From JANMEB01 sp041745295 (GTDB taxonomy: Bacteria; Planctomycetota; Planctomycetia; Pirellulales; Pirellulaceae), in contig JBGTJE010000018.1 in assembly GCA_041745295.1 (NCBI GenBank), forward strand, positions 1 through 64,000: a DNA stretch of 64,000 nt. Reading direction: 5' to 3'. Under the pieces are notes generated by a model. The model searched no databases and was not told the origin of the DNA. It saw only the letters and a program-made list of their open reading frames with translations. Below are positions 17,471-25,570 of the stretch, one piece after another (within the stretch, counting starts at the first letter, position 1; each line of letters opens with the position of its first letter). The translations under genes and the position numbers were made by a program.

Positions 17471-18756
17471 CGAGCTGGCTCAAGACGGTGACCTTGGGCT
17501 GTAAGGTCAATCAATACGAAACGCAACTCGTTCGAGAGGGCTTGCTCAGCATTGGCTATCGCGATGCGGAGGGTCAAACTCCTGCGGACTTATGCGTGGT
17601 CAACACGTGCACGGTCACCCACGAAGGGGATGCCAAAAGCCGCCAAACGATTCGCCGTCTACATCGGCAAAACCCGCACGCCCGCATCGTGGTAATGGGT
17701 TGTTATGCCACTCGGGCTCCGGACGAAGTCCGCCAATTGCCCGGCGTTAGCGAAGTCATCTTAGACAAACGCGAACTCCCGGATTGGCTCGGGCGTCACG
17801 GCGTGATCGACGTGCCGCGCGGTGTTTGCCGATTGGATCATCACGCGCGCGCGTTTGTCAAAGTGCAGGACGGATGCTTGCTTCGTTGCAGTTATTGCAT
17901 CATCCCACACGTCCGACCCACGATGCATAGCCGACCCTTGTCCCATATCGTGGATGAAGTCCAGGGAATGGTGGATCGGGGCGTTCGCGAAGTTGTATTG
18001 ACCGGAATTCACTTGGGCCATTACGGCGTCGACTTGAACGCGGGAAAAACGAAACAAGACTGGACGCGGCTGGTCCAACTGTTGCGCGCCCTTGTGCGCC
18101 TGCCCGGCGAGTACCGCGTCCGATTGTCAAGTATCGAGGCAACGGAAGTATCGCGCGAATTGATCGACGTCATGGGCGAGCATGCAAGCCGCATTTGTCC
18201 GCACCTGCATGTTTGTTTGCAAAGCGGCAGCGACGAGATCCTCCGCCGCATGCGTCGCCGTTGGGGCGTTAAGCGATTCGTCGACCGCTGCCGCTTGATT
18301 CAGGAATCGCTTGACCGGCCCGCGATCACAACCGACGTCATCGTCGGGTTCCCGGGTGAAACCGACGTTGACTTTGAGCACACGCTGGACGTGTGCGCGA
18401 CGATTGGCTTTTCAAAAATCCACATTTTTCCTTTTAGCCCTCGTCGCGGGACGCCCGCAGCGACGATGTCCGGTCAGGTTTCAGCGGCCGAAAAATCTCG
18501 TCGCATTGACGAACTCAAGGCGGTTGAAATCAATCTGCGGCGGCAATACTTGGATCGGCTGCTAGACCGTCGCTTGCAGGTTCTCGTCGAAGGCCAGGTC
18601 GATTGCCGAGCGCAAGGAACATCCTGCCGCTATGCGACCGTGGAATTGCCGGCGGCGAAGAAGGGAACCCTGGTCGAGGTGTGGCCAACCATTTGTCGGG
18701 ACGACCGCATATTGGCAGAGCTCGCTCCAAATCCAAGCCGTCACTCTCATGTTTGA
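17467..18756 (+). CDS. mtaB: tRNA threonylcarbamoyladenosine methylthiotransferase MtaB
   Basis: 429 residues from GTG at 17467, which overlaps the clpS stop codon (GTGA). The protein begins TSWLKTVTLGCKVNQYET, the N-terminal Fe-S domain of MiaB/MtaB enzymes, with further Cys in VVNTCTVT and MGCYA. The radical-SAM motif CLLRCSYC (CxxxCxxC) follows, then the TIM-barrel and a C-terminal TRAM-like region (LQVLVEGQ). MtaB adds a methylthio group to t6A37 of tRNAs reading ANN codons. The TLGCKVNQYE start and KVQDGC signature separate MtaB from MiaB and RimO. The ATG of the next gene overlaps its end. Confidence 0.95.
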   Translation: MTSWLKTVTLGCKVNQYETQLVREGLLSIGYRDAEGQTPADLCVVNTCTVTHEGDAKSRQTIRRLHRQNPHARIVVMGCYATRAPDEVRQLPGVSEVILDKRELPDWLGRHGVIDVPRGVCRLDHHARAFVKVQDGCLLRCSYCIIPHVRPTMHSRPLSHIVDEVQGMVDRGVREVVLTGIHLGHYGVDLNAGKTKQDWTRLVQLLRALVRLPGEYRVRLSSIEATEVSRELIDVMGEHASRICPHLHVCLQSGSDEILRRMRRRWGVKRFVDRCRLIQESLDRPAITTDVIVGFPGETDVDFEHTLDVCATIGFSKIHIFPFSPRRGTPAATMSGQVSAAEKSRRIDELKAVEINLRRQYLDRLLDRRLQVLVEGQVDCRAQGTSCRYATVELPAAKKGTLVEVWPTICRDDRILAELAPNPSRHSHV

Positions 18757-19687
18757 ATGCCGCGAGCCGATCGCGTTCTACGACGGGCAATTGCTGCCGG
18801 CGGACGAAGTCGCGATTCCTTTTTGGGATTTGGCCTATGCTCAAGGTGTCGGCATCGTCGAGCAAGTGCGCACCTATGGCGGCCGATTGCCATTACTGGA
18901 ATACCACCTGAGTCGACTACAACGCGGTTTAAGGCGATTGAATCTCGATGACGGCCGGGTGCTAGATGCGATTCGATTCAACATTGACGTCGTCGCGAAG
19001 CAAAATCACGAACAACTGCCGTCCGGGTCGGACCTAGGGATTTGTGTTGTTTTTTCCGCGGGCAGCGTCACGGCATTTGTTCCGGCATCGGTAGATTTGT
19101 CGGCGACGCTGCAACCGAAAGTCCTGATCCATTCATTTCCGCTTCCCTTCGCCTACTGGAAAGACGAATTCCGGCGCGGCGTGCGACTCGCGACGACTAC
19201 GATCTGCGAGATTCCAAAGGAGAGCATCTCGCATGAATTCAAGCACCGCAATCGCTTGCACTATTATTTGGCGCAGCAAGAGGTCGATCACAGAAATCCC
19301 GGCTGCCGCCCCGTATTGGCGACGCAAGATGGCCTGGTGGCAGATTCGACGACCGCGGGAATCTTGATCTTTCGGCCGCAGGTTGGATGGGTGGCTCCAA
19401 TGCGAGAGCACGCGTTGCACAGCGTTACCGTGGAGGTCGTTGAAGCGTTGGCGATGGCCGCCGGCATTGGATTTGCGCGAAGGGCGATTGGCTTCGACGA
19501 ATTGGAGTCAGCCTCCGAAGTGATCTGCTGCGGGACGCCCACCGGGCCGTTACCGGCGATCGAACTTGACGGCCGTCCGATTGGTGGCGGGCGAGCCGGG
19601 CCGCAGTATGCGACGTTGGCACAGCTCTGGTCGGAGCGCGTCGGTCTCGACTTTCGCCAACAAGCGTTAGCAATTGCTGATTTATGA
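18749..19687 (+). CDS. Class IV aminotransferase (BCAT/aminodeoxychorismate lyase fold)
   Basis: 312 residues starting at ATG 18749, which overlaps the mtaB stop by 8 bases. The fold-type IV PLP enzyme is recognised from the N-terminal YDGQLLPADEVAIPFWDLAYAQG, the PLP-lysine segment HEFKHRNRLHY (Lys in KHRNR), and the cofactor-binding VADSTTAGILIF. The C-terminal ICCGTPTGPLPAIELDGRPIGGG matches the usual product-side motif. Members transaminate branched-chain amino acids or cleave aminodeoxychorismate (PabC); the sequence does not settle which. Placement after mtaB suggests co-translation, not shared pathway. Confidence 0.85.
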   Translation: MFECREPIAFYDGQLLPADEVAIPFWDLAYAQGVGIVEQVRTYGGRLPLLEYHLSRLQRGLRRLNLDDGRVLDAIRFNIDVVAKQNHEQLPSGSDLGICVVFSAGSVTAFVPASVDLSATLQPKVLIHSFPLPFAYWKDEFRRGVRLATTTICEIPKESISHEFKHRNRLHYYLAQQEVDHRNPGCRPVLATQDGLVADSTTAGILIFRPQVGWVAPMREHALHSVTVEVVEALAMAAGIGFARRAIGFDELESASEVICCGTPTGPLPAIELDGRPIGGGRAGPQYATLAQLWSERVGLDFRQQALAIADL

Positions 19688-19760
19688 TTGCTGATTGCTG
19701 AAAAGCCGGTGGCGACTGGATTATCGACAATCATAAATCAGAAATCATAAATCAGAAATT
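19677..19760. repeat. AT-rich inverted and direct repeats at a convergent gene end
   Basis: A 14-nt arm CTGATTTATGATTG (19677-19690) is perfectly complementary to CAATCATAAATCAG (19728-19741). A second near-copy of the right arm (AATCATAAATCAGAAAT) follows at 19744-19760. The left arm includes the stop codon of the aminotransferase gene. The block lies between convergent genes and could act as a bidirectional terminator. Confidence 0.75.
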
Positions 19761-19829
19761 CCTCGCCTCGCACCACGCCCTTCGAAGACTCAGGGACGTG
19801 CCACCGGGATTCTGAAGATTGAAACGGCA

Positions 19830-21218
19830 CTATACGGGATGCACTTCCTCTAAGCCGAGGCGCTTCATTTTCTTGTACAGCGTCGTCCGATTGATTCCTA
19901 ACTGATCGGCGGTTGCGTTTCGGTTCCATTGATTTTCGCGCAGCACTTGCAGGATGATTTGGCGCTCGGGGCCAGACAGCGCGTCTTTGAGCGATTGCGT
20001 GCCGGCAACGATCGGCAAGGAATGGGGCGCGTTTTGGGCGAGGGACGTGGGCAGATCGGCCAATCCCACGCGATTGCCTTTGCCCAGGAGAACGGCTCGC
20101 TCCACGATATTTTGCAGTTCGCGCACGTTGCCTGGCCAACGGTAGGCTTGCAGCGCTTCGATCGCCTCGCGCTCAAATCCTTCAATTTTCTTGCCGGACT
20201 CACCGCAAACTTGGCGCAAGAAGTGGTCAGCCAACGCGGGAATGTCGGCAGCGCGTTCGCGGAGCGAGGGAAGTTCGAGGTTGATCACGTTGATTCGGTA
20301 AAACAGATCCTGTCGAAACCTGCCGCTGGCGACCGACTGGGCCAAATCTTCGTTGGTGGCGAGGATGATTCTCGCGTCGACGGTAATCGTCTTGTTGCCG
20401 CCGACCGGTTCGAACTGAAGTTCCTGCAGAACGCGGAGCAATTTGACTTGCATGCTCGGGCTGGCGGTTCCAATTTCATCTAGAAAGATCGTGCCGCCGT
20501 CGGCTTGTTTAAATTTTCCATCTTTGTTGCCAGTCGCGCCGGTGAAGGCGCCGGCCACATGGCCAAACAACTCGCTCTCCAACAAGTTCTCTGGAAGTGC
20601 ACCGCAAGCGACTTCCACAAACGCTTCGTCCTTTCGATTGGACCGCCGGTGGATCGCACGGGCGATCAGCGACTTGCCGGTGCCGCTCTCGCCGCTGATC
20701 AGCACGGTCGCGCGAGTTTCTGCGACGCTGTCGATCATTTCAAACACGTTCTTCATTTGTCGGCAATTGCCCACGATGTGTTCCAAGCCGAAGCGTTGGT
20801 CCAGTTGGGCTTTGAGTTGTCGGTTTTCGCGAACGACTTCGCGTTGGTTCAACGCCCGCTTTATCGCCACCAGAAGTTCTTCATCGATCAGCGGCTTGGT
20901 GAGCATGTCGAATGCGCCGCATCGCAGTGCTTCGATTCCCGTTTCCACGGTGCCGTAGCCGGTCATTAAGATTACGGACATGGCCGGATATTCTTTGGTG
21001 CAGCAATTCAAGATCTCGAAGCCATCGCCGTCTTGCAGCCGGAGATCGACGATCGCAAGGTCAAAGGGAGAATGTTGCAAAAGATCTTTCGCGCTGCGAC
21101 AGCCATCGGCCAGTTGCACGTGAAGTCCCATGCTCCCCAACCAATCCCCCATGGATTCGAGCAAATGGCGATCGTCGTCAACGAGCAACAATCTCGGTTG
21201 CGAGCGGTTATTTTTCAT
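19830..21218 (-). CDS. Sigma-54-dependent NtrC-family response regulator
   Basis: 462 residues. The receiver domain (1-120) has Asp58 in LAIVDLR as phospho-acceptor and Lys108. The AAA+ domain (about 145-375) shows Walker A GESGTGKS (176-183), the sigma-54-contacting GAFTGA (223-228), and Walker B TIFLDEIG. A Fis-type helix-turn-helix is at the C terminus (NRNATADQLGINRTTLYKKMKRL). It activates transcription at sigma-54 promoters when phosphorylated. No cognate histidine kinase gene is adjacent, so the partner is encoded elsewhere. A divergent NarL-type regulator starts 204 bp away. Confidence 0.96.
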   Translation of the reverse strand: MKNNRSQPRLLLVDDDRHLLESMGDWLGSMGLHVQLADGCRSAKDLLQHSPFDLAIVDLRLQDGDGFEILNCCTKEYPAMSVILMTGYGTVETGIEALRCGAFDMLTKPLIDEELLVAIKRALNQREVVRENRQLKAQLDQRFGLEHIVGNCRQMKNVFEMIDSVAETRATVLISGESGTGKSLIARAIHRRSNRKDEAFVEVACGALPENLLESELFGHVAGAFTGATGNKDGKFKQADGGTIFLDEIGTASPSMQVKLLRVLQELQFEPVGGNKTITVDARIILATNEDLAQSVASGRFRQDLFYRINVINLELPSLRERAADIPALADHFLRQVCGESGKKIEGFEREAIEALQAYRWPGNVRELQNIVERAVLLGKGNRVGLADLPTSLAQNAPHSLPIVAGTQSLKDALSGPERQIILQVLRENQWNRNATADQLGINRTTLYKKMKRLGLEEVHPV

Positions 21219-21421
21219 GGCGCGGCGAGCATTCGGGTGAGAAAAGGCAACATTTGGCTATAGGTATTTAGGTCATAGGTTGCACTTGGTCAAAAAAACG
21301 CTAAGAATCAGGGGTTAACGTAGGGCGAAATCAGCCGAAACAATCGGATTCTTTCGCGAATTCAGATCAATCTGAATGGTTCCACCAATGGCTCTCGGCC
21401 TGCATTGGATTTGATGGTCCC

Positions 21422-22051
21422 ATGTCGATCAAAGTTCTTGTCGTCGACAATCAACCAGTCGTTTGCGAAGGGCTCGAAAACTTTTTTGCCGACACGAACA
21501 TTACCGTCGTTGGTTATGCACGCGACGGCAAACAAGCGCACGAGTTCATACGCAAGCACCCTCCCGACGTAATCCTTTTGGAAATACGCCTGGGAGAGAT
21601 CGATGGTCTGGCCATCCTAGAGGAGATCGTTGAACGCGATCCGACTACCAAAGTTATCGTTTTCACCGGTCACGATACGCCGACCAATATCGCTCGCGCC
21701 GCTGCGTTGGGAGCCCGCGAGTTTCTGCGAAAATCAGGCGATCGTGAACACATTTTGCGCACTATCGAGTCCGTACAGGACGGACGACCGCGCGCCGAGA
21801 GCTTGCTGACGAGCTATCAAGGCACGATGCGCCGCCGCCGAATCGAGTCCGAAGAAAGCGGTCCTCTGACCAATCGCGAAATCCAGGTTCTCCGCCACGT
21901 CGCCATGGGATTGAGCAATCGTGAGATCGGGAAGTCGCTTGAAATCAGTATCGAAACCGTCAAGGAACACGTGCAAAACATTCTGCGCAAACTGGACGTT
22001 AACGACCGTACTCAAGCCGCGGTGTGGGCCGTTCGCCGCGATTTGGTTTAG
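21422..22051 (+). CDS. NarL/LuxR-type response regulator with Glu in place of the phospho-acceptor Asp
   Basis: 209 residues. The receiver domain (1-120) keeps Asp9 and the switch Thr (VIVFTG) and a Lys in FLRKSGD. The usual LLDIRMP phosphorylation site reads LLEIRLG, so position 54 is Glu (codon GAA) instead of Asp. The C-terminal LuxR-type DNA-binding domain (about 148-205) is intact: LTNREIQVLRHVAMG, SNREIGKSLEIS and TVKEHVQNILRKL. Loss of the Asp means the protein cannot be regulated by normal aspartyl phosphorylation; Glu can mimic the active state. It is transcribed away from the NtrC-type gene. Confidence 0.93.
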   Translation: MSIKVLVVDNQPVVCEGLENFFADTNITVVGYARDGKQAHEFIRKHPPDVILLEIRLGEIDGLAILEEIVERDPTTKVIVFTGHDTPTNIARAAALGAREFLRKSGDREHILRTIESVQDGRPRAESLLTSYQGTMRRRRIESEESGPLTNREIQVLRHVAMGLSNREIGKSLEISIETVKEHVQNILRKLDVNDRTQAAVWAVRRDLV

Positions 22052-22354
22052 TGCCAAGCTAAAACCTAGAACTGTTCCCTCGCCCCCGCTTCGCGACCAA
22101 ATGCTGAACATATCTCATCGAAGAATTTTTATTTCTTGATGCTTGCGTTTCGACTTGCCTTTGTTTTCCGTCGTAAAGCGCTGAACGCAAATTGATCGAC
22201 CCACTCGGAGTAACTACTCGGCGCACGATTGAAGAAAATTCTGTTCAGAAAAAACTTGACATCGCGCGATCGTAGATTCCAATCGCACGTACCTCTTGCA
22301 CTTCCGACCGCTTAGTCGGCCTTTCAGTTTACTCCCACTCGAAAGGATCGTCTC
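22052..22354. other. Leader of the truncated surface-protein gene
   Basis: About 300 bp. A perfect -35-like hexamer TTGACA (22256-22261) is seen, but no -10 hexamer stands at the usual spacing. No gene. Confidence 0.35.
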
Positions 22355-23157
22355 ATGTCAACGCGAGTCGCGCGCATTCGTCACTTGAGTTTCTTCCGAC
22401 AAGAGAAGTTGTGGCCTAGAATCTTCCGCCACTTGAAAGTTGAAGACCTGGTCCGCGAAAGCGGATTTCTTTTTGAACGGTTGGAGGAGCGCCAGCTGCT
22501 CAACGGTTTGCCGGTCGCCAACCCCGATCCGTTTTATCAAACTGCCCTCAATACTCAGCTCGTTGTCAGCTCGGGAAGCGGAGTGTTGACGAACGACTTC
22601 GACGCCGAGGGAAGCAGTCTCACAGCGACGCAAATGACGGGACCGAGCAACGGTACGCTCAATGCGTTCGGCAGCAACGGATCGTTCACTTACACGCCAA
22701 ACACCAGCTTTCAAGGACTCGATTCATTCACATATCGCACTTCTGACGGAACGGGCAACAGCGCGACGGTTAGCGTCACGGTTGTTGTGGGCCAAGGATT
22801 TTCGGCCCGTCAGAATAATGAAGAACGCATTGGCGATAATCCACTCCACACAGGCGCGCTAACACTCAGCCAGCCTTTGAGTGCGGGACTGGGACTGAAC
22901 TACAGTTCGAGCAGCTTGGCGCAGGCGTAAGGGTTGTTCGCAATGAAGAGGTCCTTGAGGAACTTTTTCACAAAATGGCTGCCGGCGGAAAAATGAAGGA
23001 TACCCGTGGTCCAGGAATATTGGTTGAATTACCTGACGGTTCGACCGTCTTTTATTATCCTAAGTCAAGATCTGGCGGCCCCGCCATTGACGTCGTCTTC
23101 CCTGGAACCAAATTCGGACCCAAAGTTCATGTGAGTCCTTGGCCTTCAGTCGATTGA
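22355..23157 (+). pseudogene. Remnant of a large surface/RHS-like protein: N-terminal anchor motif and Ig-like domain joined out of frame to a toxin-tip-like C terminus
   Basis: The first frame (22355-22930, 191 residues) has a planctomycetal LExRxLL-type motif (FERLEERQLLNG), then a complete cadherin-like/tandem Ig domain (GVLTNDFDAEG, GSFTYTPNTSFQGLDSFTY), then a start-of-core segment (NPLHTGALTLSQPLSAGLGLNYSS) typical of RHS/YD-repeat proteins. It stops at 22930. In the +1-shifted frame the sequence is open to 23157 and reads like the end of another polypeptide: VRNEEVLEELFHKMAAGG, then VELPDGSTVFYYPKSRSGGPAIDVV. That ending resembles the C-terminal tips of polymorphic toxins. I infer that the long repeat core was deleted, leaving the two ends. 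A potential immunity gene follows. Alternatively the first frame is a short secreted protein on its own. Confidence 0.6.
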
Positions 23158-23333
23158 TAAATTGAATTTGGAGCCAATTGTTGGGAGGCAAAAACGATGT
23201 TACTTGCGTGATGATTCCAAAGCTACGTCTGCGTTGACGACAAGGCTTGCAAAACGCATGTGCGTTAGTTTGCGGACGAATTCAATCCGGCGTTGGGCGA
23301 AATAAGTATCAATTCGAAAATCCTGGGCGAATC

Positions 23334-23813
23334 ATGCAAACCGCGACGATCATCGTTCGATTATGGGATTTTGGTTGGATTCTACATGATGCGTTTAACT
23401 TGCGCGCACAAACATCGGACGTTGCGTTGATTGAGGAATACATGGCATCAGCGGCGTTCAATACTTCGTTCGTTCCCAATGAGGGGGACGAAACGGGGAT
23501 TCATGGTCCATTTAACGCCGAAAGCCTTAAGCCAACGGACTTTCAAGTTCTCGAGGAATCGGAACTTCCTCTCTACCTAGAAAGCATACAGATAGCCACA
23601 AATCCCCATGACGATATTGCAGAGCGACAAAAAATACTCGAATGCCTCGGCGAGCCGTTTAGGAAGGGCTTCAAGTGTTTTTTACTTATCCAAGACGAGA
23701 GAAACGATGAATTATTCCATGAGTGGGGCTTTGTCTTTAGGCTCTTTCGCGAGTTTGTGTTCATAATACCCCAGAGCCGTCAAGTAGAACGCTTTGTAAT
23801 TGGCTACGATTAG
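23334..23813 (+). CDS. Unrecognised protein, possible immunity protein of the decayed toxin locus
   Basis: 159 residues from the ATG at 23334; an upstream TTG (23247) is a weaker start. The protein is acidic (many Asp and Glu, for example LEESELPLYLESIQ), soluble, without signal or membrane segment. No family motif is recognised. Its position directly after a toxin-tip-like ending, its size and its acidity fit an immunity protein, but this is inference from context only. A 7-bp hairpin (23807-23827) overlaps its stop codon and has no T-run. Confidence 0.6.
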   Translation: MQTATIIVRLWDFGWILHDAFNLRAQTSDVALIEEYMASAAFNTSFVPNEGDETGIHGPFNAESLKPTDFQVLEESELPLYLESIQIATNPHDDIAERQKILECLGEPFRKGFKCFLLIQDERNDELFHEWGFVFRLFREFVFIIPQSRQVERFVIGYD

Positions 23814-24194
23814 GCTTCGGCTAATCGCGCTCGCGCGCTTGTTAATCAGCGTGGCGCAGTTCCGCAGACGCGAAATAGAAGCGCCGAAATTTAACAGGCG
23901 CGCGACTCTTAGCGTTAAATGAAACGACTTAGGTTCGAAGCGGTTCGGTTCGATCTCGGGCCAATCGAACGAGACTCTGAATCGGCAAATCCTTTTGTCT
24001 CAAGCACTTACAAAATCGACGCGCGAGACTTTTAGTTCGGGGAGGCGGAAAAGGGGACAGGTACATATTATTGCGCCTAGAATACGAGCCTTGCTAAAAA
24101 TCGCCTTCAACCGCTGCTCCTAAACTTCGGCCGACGTCCCCAAGCGATTCAAGATCTCCGCTATTTGCTTGCTCGCCGGTTCCGTGACGAGCGA
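23814..24194. other. Intergenic region with repeat debris
   Basis: No gene. It holds the hairpin at the stop codon of the preceding gene (23807-23827), a short inverted repeat ATTTAAC...GTTAAAT (23889-23920), and the string AAAAGGGGACAGGTACA (24049-24065). That string is a familiar terminal sequence of REP/RAYT-associated elements. The region looks like the scar of past rearrangement. Confidence 0.45.
24049..24065. repeat. REP/RAYT-associated end sequence (fragment)
   Basis: AAAAGGGGACAGGTACA recurs in many bacterial genomes next to IS200-like REP-associated transposases. No transposase frame is found within this window, so this is an isolated fragment. Confidence 0.4.
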
Positions 24195-25310
24195 TTACCG
24201 CTCGGTCGGCAGGTCTTGGGAAAATTGAATGAGGCGAGTCTCCAAATCCCTCAGATCGTTGCCAAAGGCGGCGCAAAAATCCTCCAGTCGTCGTTCGGCG
24301 CCGTCGCCGTCCCGAGAAAAGTCCTTGCCTCGCTTGGTTGATTGCAAATACGCAAGGTAGGCTTGGGGCCGACTTTCGGCGAGGTAAAACGTCAAACCCC
24401 ACGCAGTCGCGTACGCCGTTCTGGGCTCGTCCGCGAACAACTCATCGCTGCAGACGATCGATTTGATATTTCCGCGAAAGGAATCCTCGGCAATCATTCC
24501 TTGAAGCTCGTGTAAATACACAGTCGCCAAACGATCTTGAAACTGAGGATTGTCGATGCTGTTATGAACTCCCTTGGCCTCGAACATCGTGGCCAGTCCT
24601 TCGCTGACCCATCGCGGTACCGGACGGAACCGCTCGTGGACCCCAGTGTTAAATGCCGATTGATGAGCCGCTTCGTGGATCACGGTTAACAAGTTTTCGT
24701 TCGCGCGCTTAGGGCTAGTGGCCATTGCTTGATCGAAGGTGATAATGCGATTGGTCTTCATCGAGTAAATCCCGACAATATTGGCCGGGTTTTCCAAATC
24801 AATCTGCTCCAAATAGCGATCGAATTCGGCGCGCGTCCGGAGCACGATCGCGATCATGGGAAACTCCGAACGCGTCAGCACAAATCCGCGCGCCTCAAAA
24901 TAATGCGTGAATAGCCGAAAATACCGTTCGAAAGTCGTCGCCCAGCCAAACGCCGAGTTCGGGGGATAGACGACTGCAAAGTTGTCGGTAAACGCCACCG
25001 AATAGCCCTTGGAGAATTCGCTTCTCAAGCGCTCCTCCAGCTCATCCCGCGAATAAGGGCTAAACCGTTTGGCCAGATTCTTCGTGGACTCGATATCTTC
25101 GATGGAATATGTCGACAGACCGCCGTCGCGACGCAACAGTCCAAGCGTGTTCGCATCGCGGAACATCACTTTGCCCGTGTACTTCCGTCCCTTGACTACC
25201 ACCCCGGTCAACGTCGTCGATTGCGCGACGGCACTCGTTGCCCAGTCGAGAGCACAAAGGAAGGCCAGTAGAAGGCTCGCCACGTTAGCTTGGAAACGAA
25301 ATCGTCGCAT
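24195..25310 (-). CDS. DUF1570 gluzincin-like metallopeptidase, exported
   Basis: 371 residues from the ATG at 25310; an in-frame GTG at 25325 would add five. A signal peptide is present (hydrophobic core about 10-20, cut near AVAQ). The zinc site of a gluzincin is complete: VIHEAAHQ (His212, Glu213, His216) and RWVSEGLATMFE (Glu237). The motif GIYSMKTNRIITFD before the zinc helix is typical of DUF1570 proteins. An N-terminal small beta domain (LTGVVVKGRKYTGKVMFRD, in shortened form GVVVKGRKYTGKV) precedes the peptidase. It is probably a cell-envelope peptidase of unknown substrate. It is divergent from the gene at 25571. Confidence 0.88.
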   Translation of the reverse strand: MRRFRFQANVASLLLAFLCALDWATSAVAQSTTLTGVVVKGRKYTGKVMFRDANTLGLLRRDGGLSTYSIEDIESTKNLAKRFSPYSRDELEERLRSEFSKGYSVAFTDNFAVVYPPNSAFGWATTFERYFRLFTHYFEARGFVLTRSEFPMIAIVLRTRAEFDRYLEQIDLENPANIVGIYSMKTNRIITFDQAMATSPKRANENLLTVIHEAAHQSAFNTGVHERFRPVPRWVSEGLATMFEAKGVHNSIDNPQFQDRLATVYLHELQGMIAEDSFRGNIKSIVCSDELFADEPRTAYATAWGLTFYLAESRPQAYLAYLQSTKRGKDFSRDGDGAERRLEDFCAAFGNDLRDLETRLIQFSQDLPTER

Positions 25311-25570
25311 CTTTTTTAAACCCACGCTTTGGTTTGGGCCGTCATTTTCCGTTCGATGAACGGCCTAGAAAGGCCGTCCGACGTATAAAATCACAGCCTA
25401 TCCGCGAAAGGGTGCATTTGCGGAGCGAAAGGCGACAATGCTCCCAATCGATTGGCCGTTGTCAAATCGGCTCGTGAAAACATACGCCACGGGAAATCCA
25501 GCGGCCACCAAATTTGCTGATTTTTTGCCGGTCAAGCGATACAATAATGCGCGGAGTTGCGGAGAGCGTT

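Noticed and set aside
22256..22278. Promoter with TTGACA and TAGATT
   Set aside because: The hexamers are separated by only 11 bases, outside the working range of 15-19.
23889..23920. Integron attC-like site (ATTTAAC...GTTAAAT)
   Set aside because: The ends match the RYYYAAC and GTTRRRY consensus, but they are only 18 bases apart, far below the shortest known attC, and no integrase gene is present.
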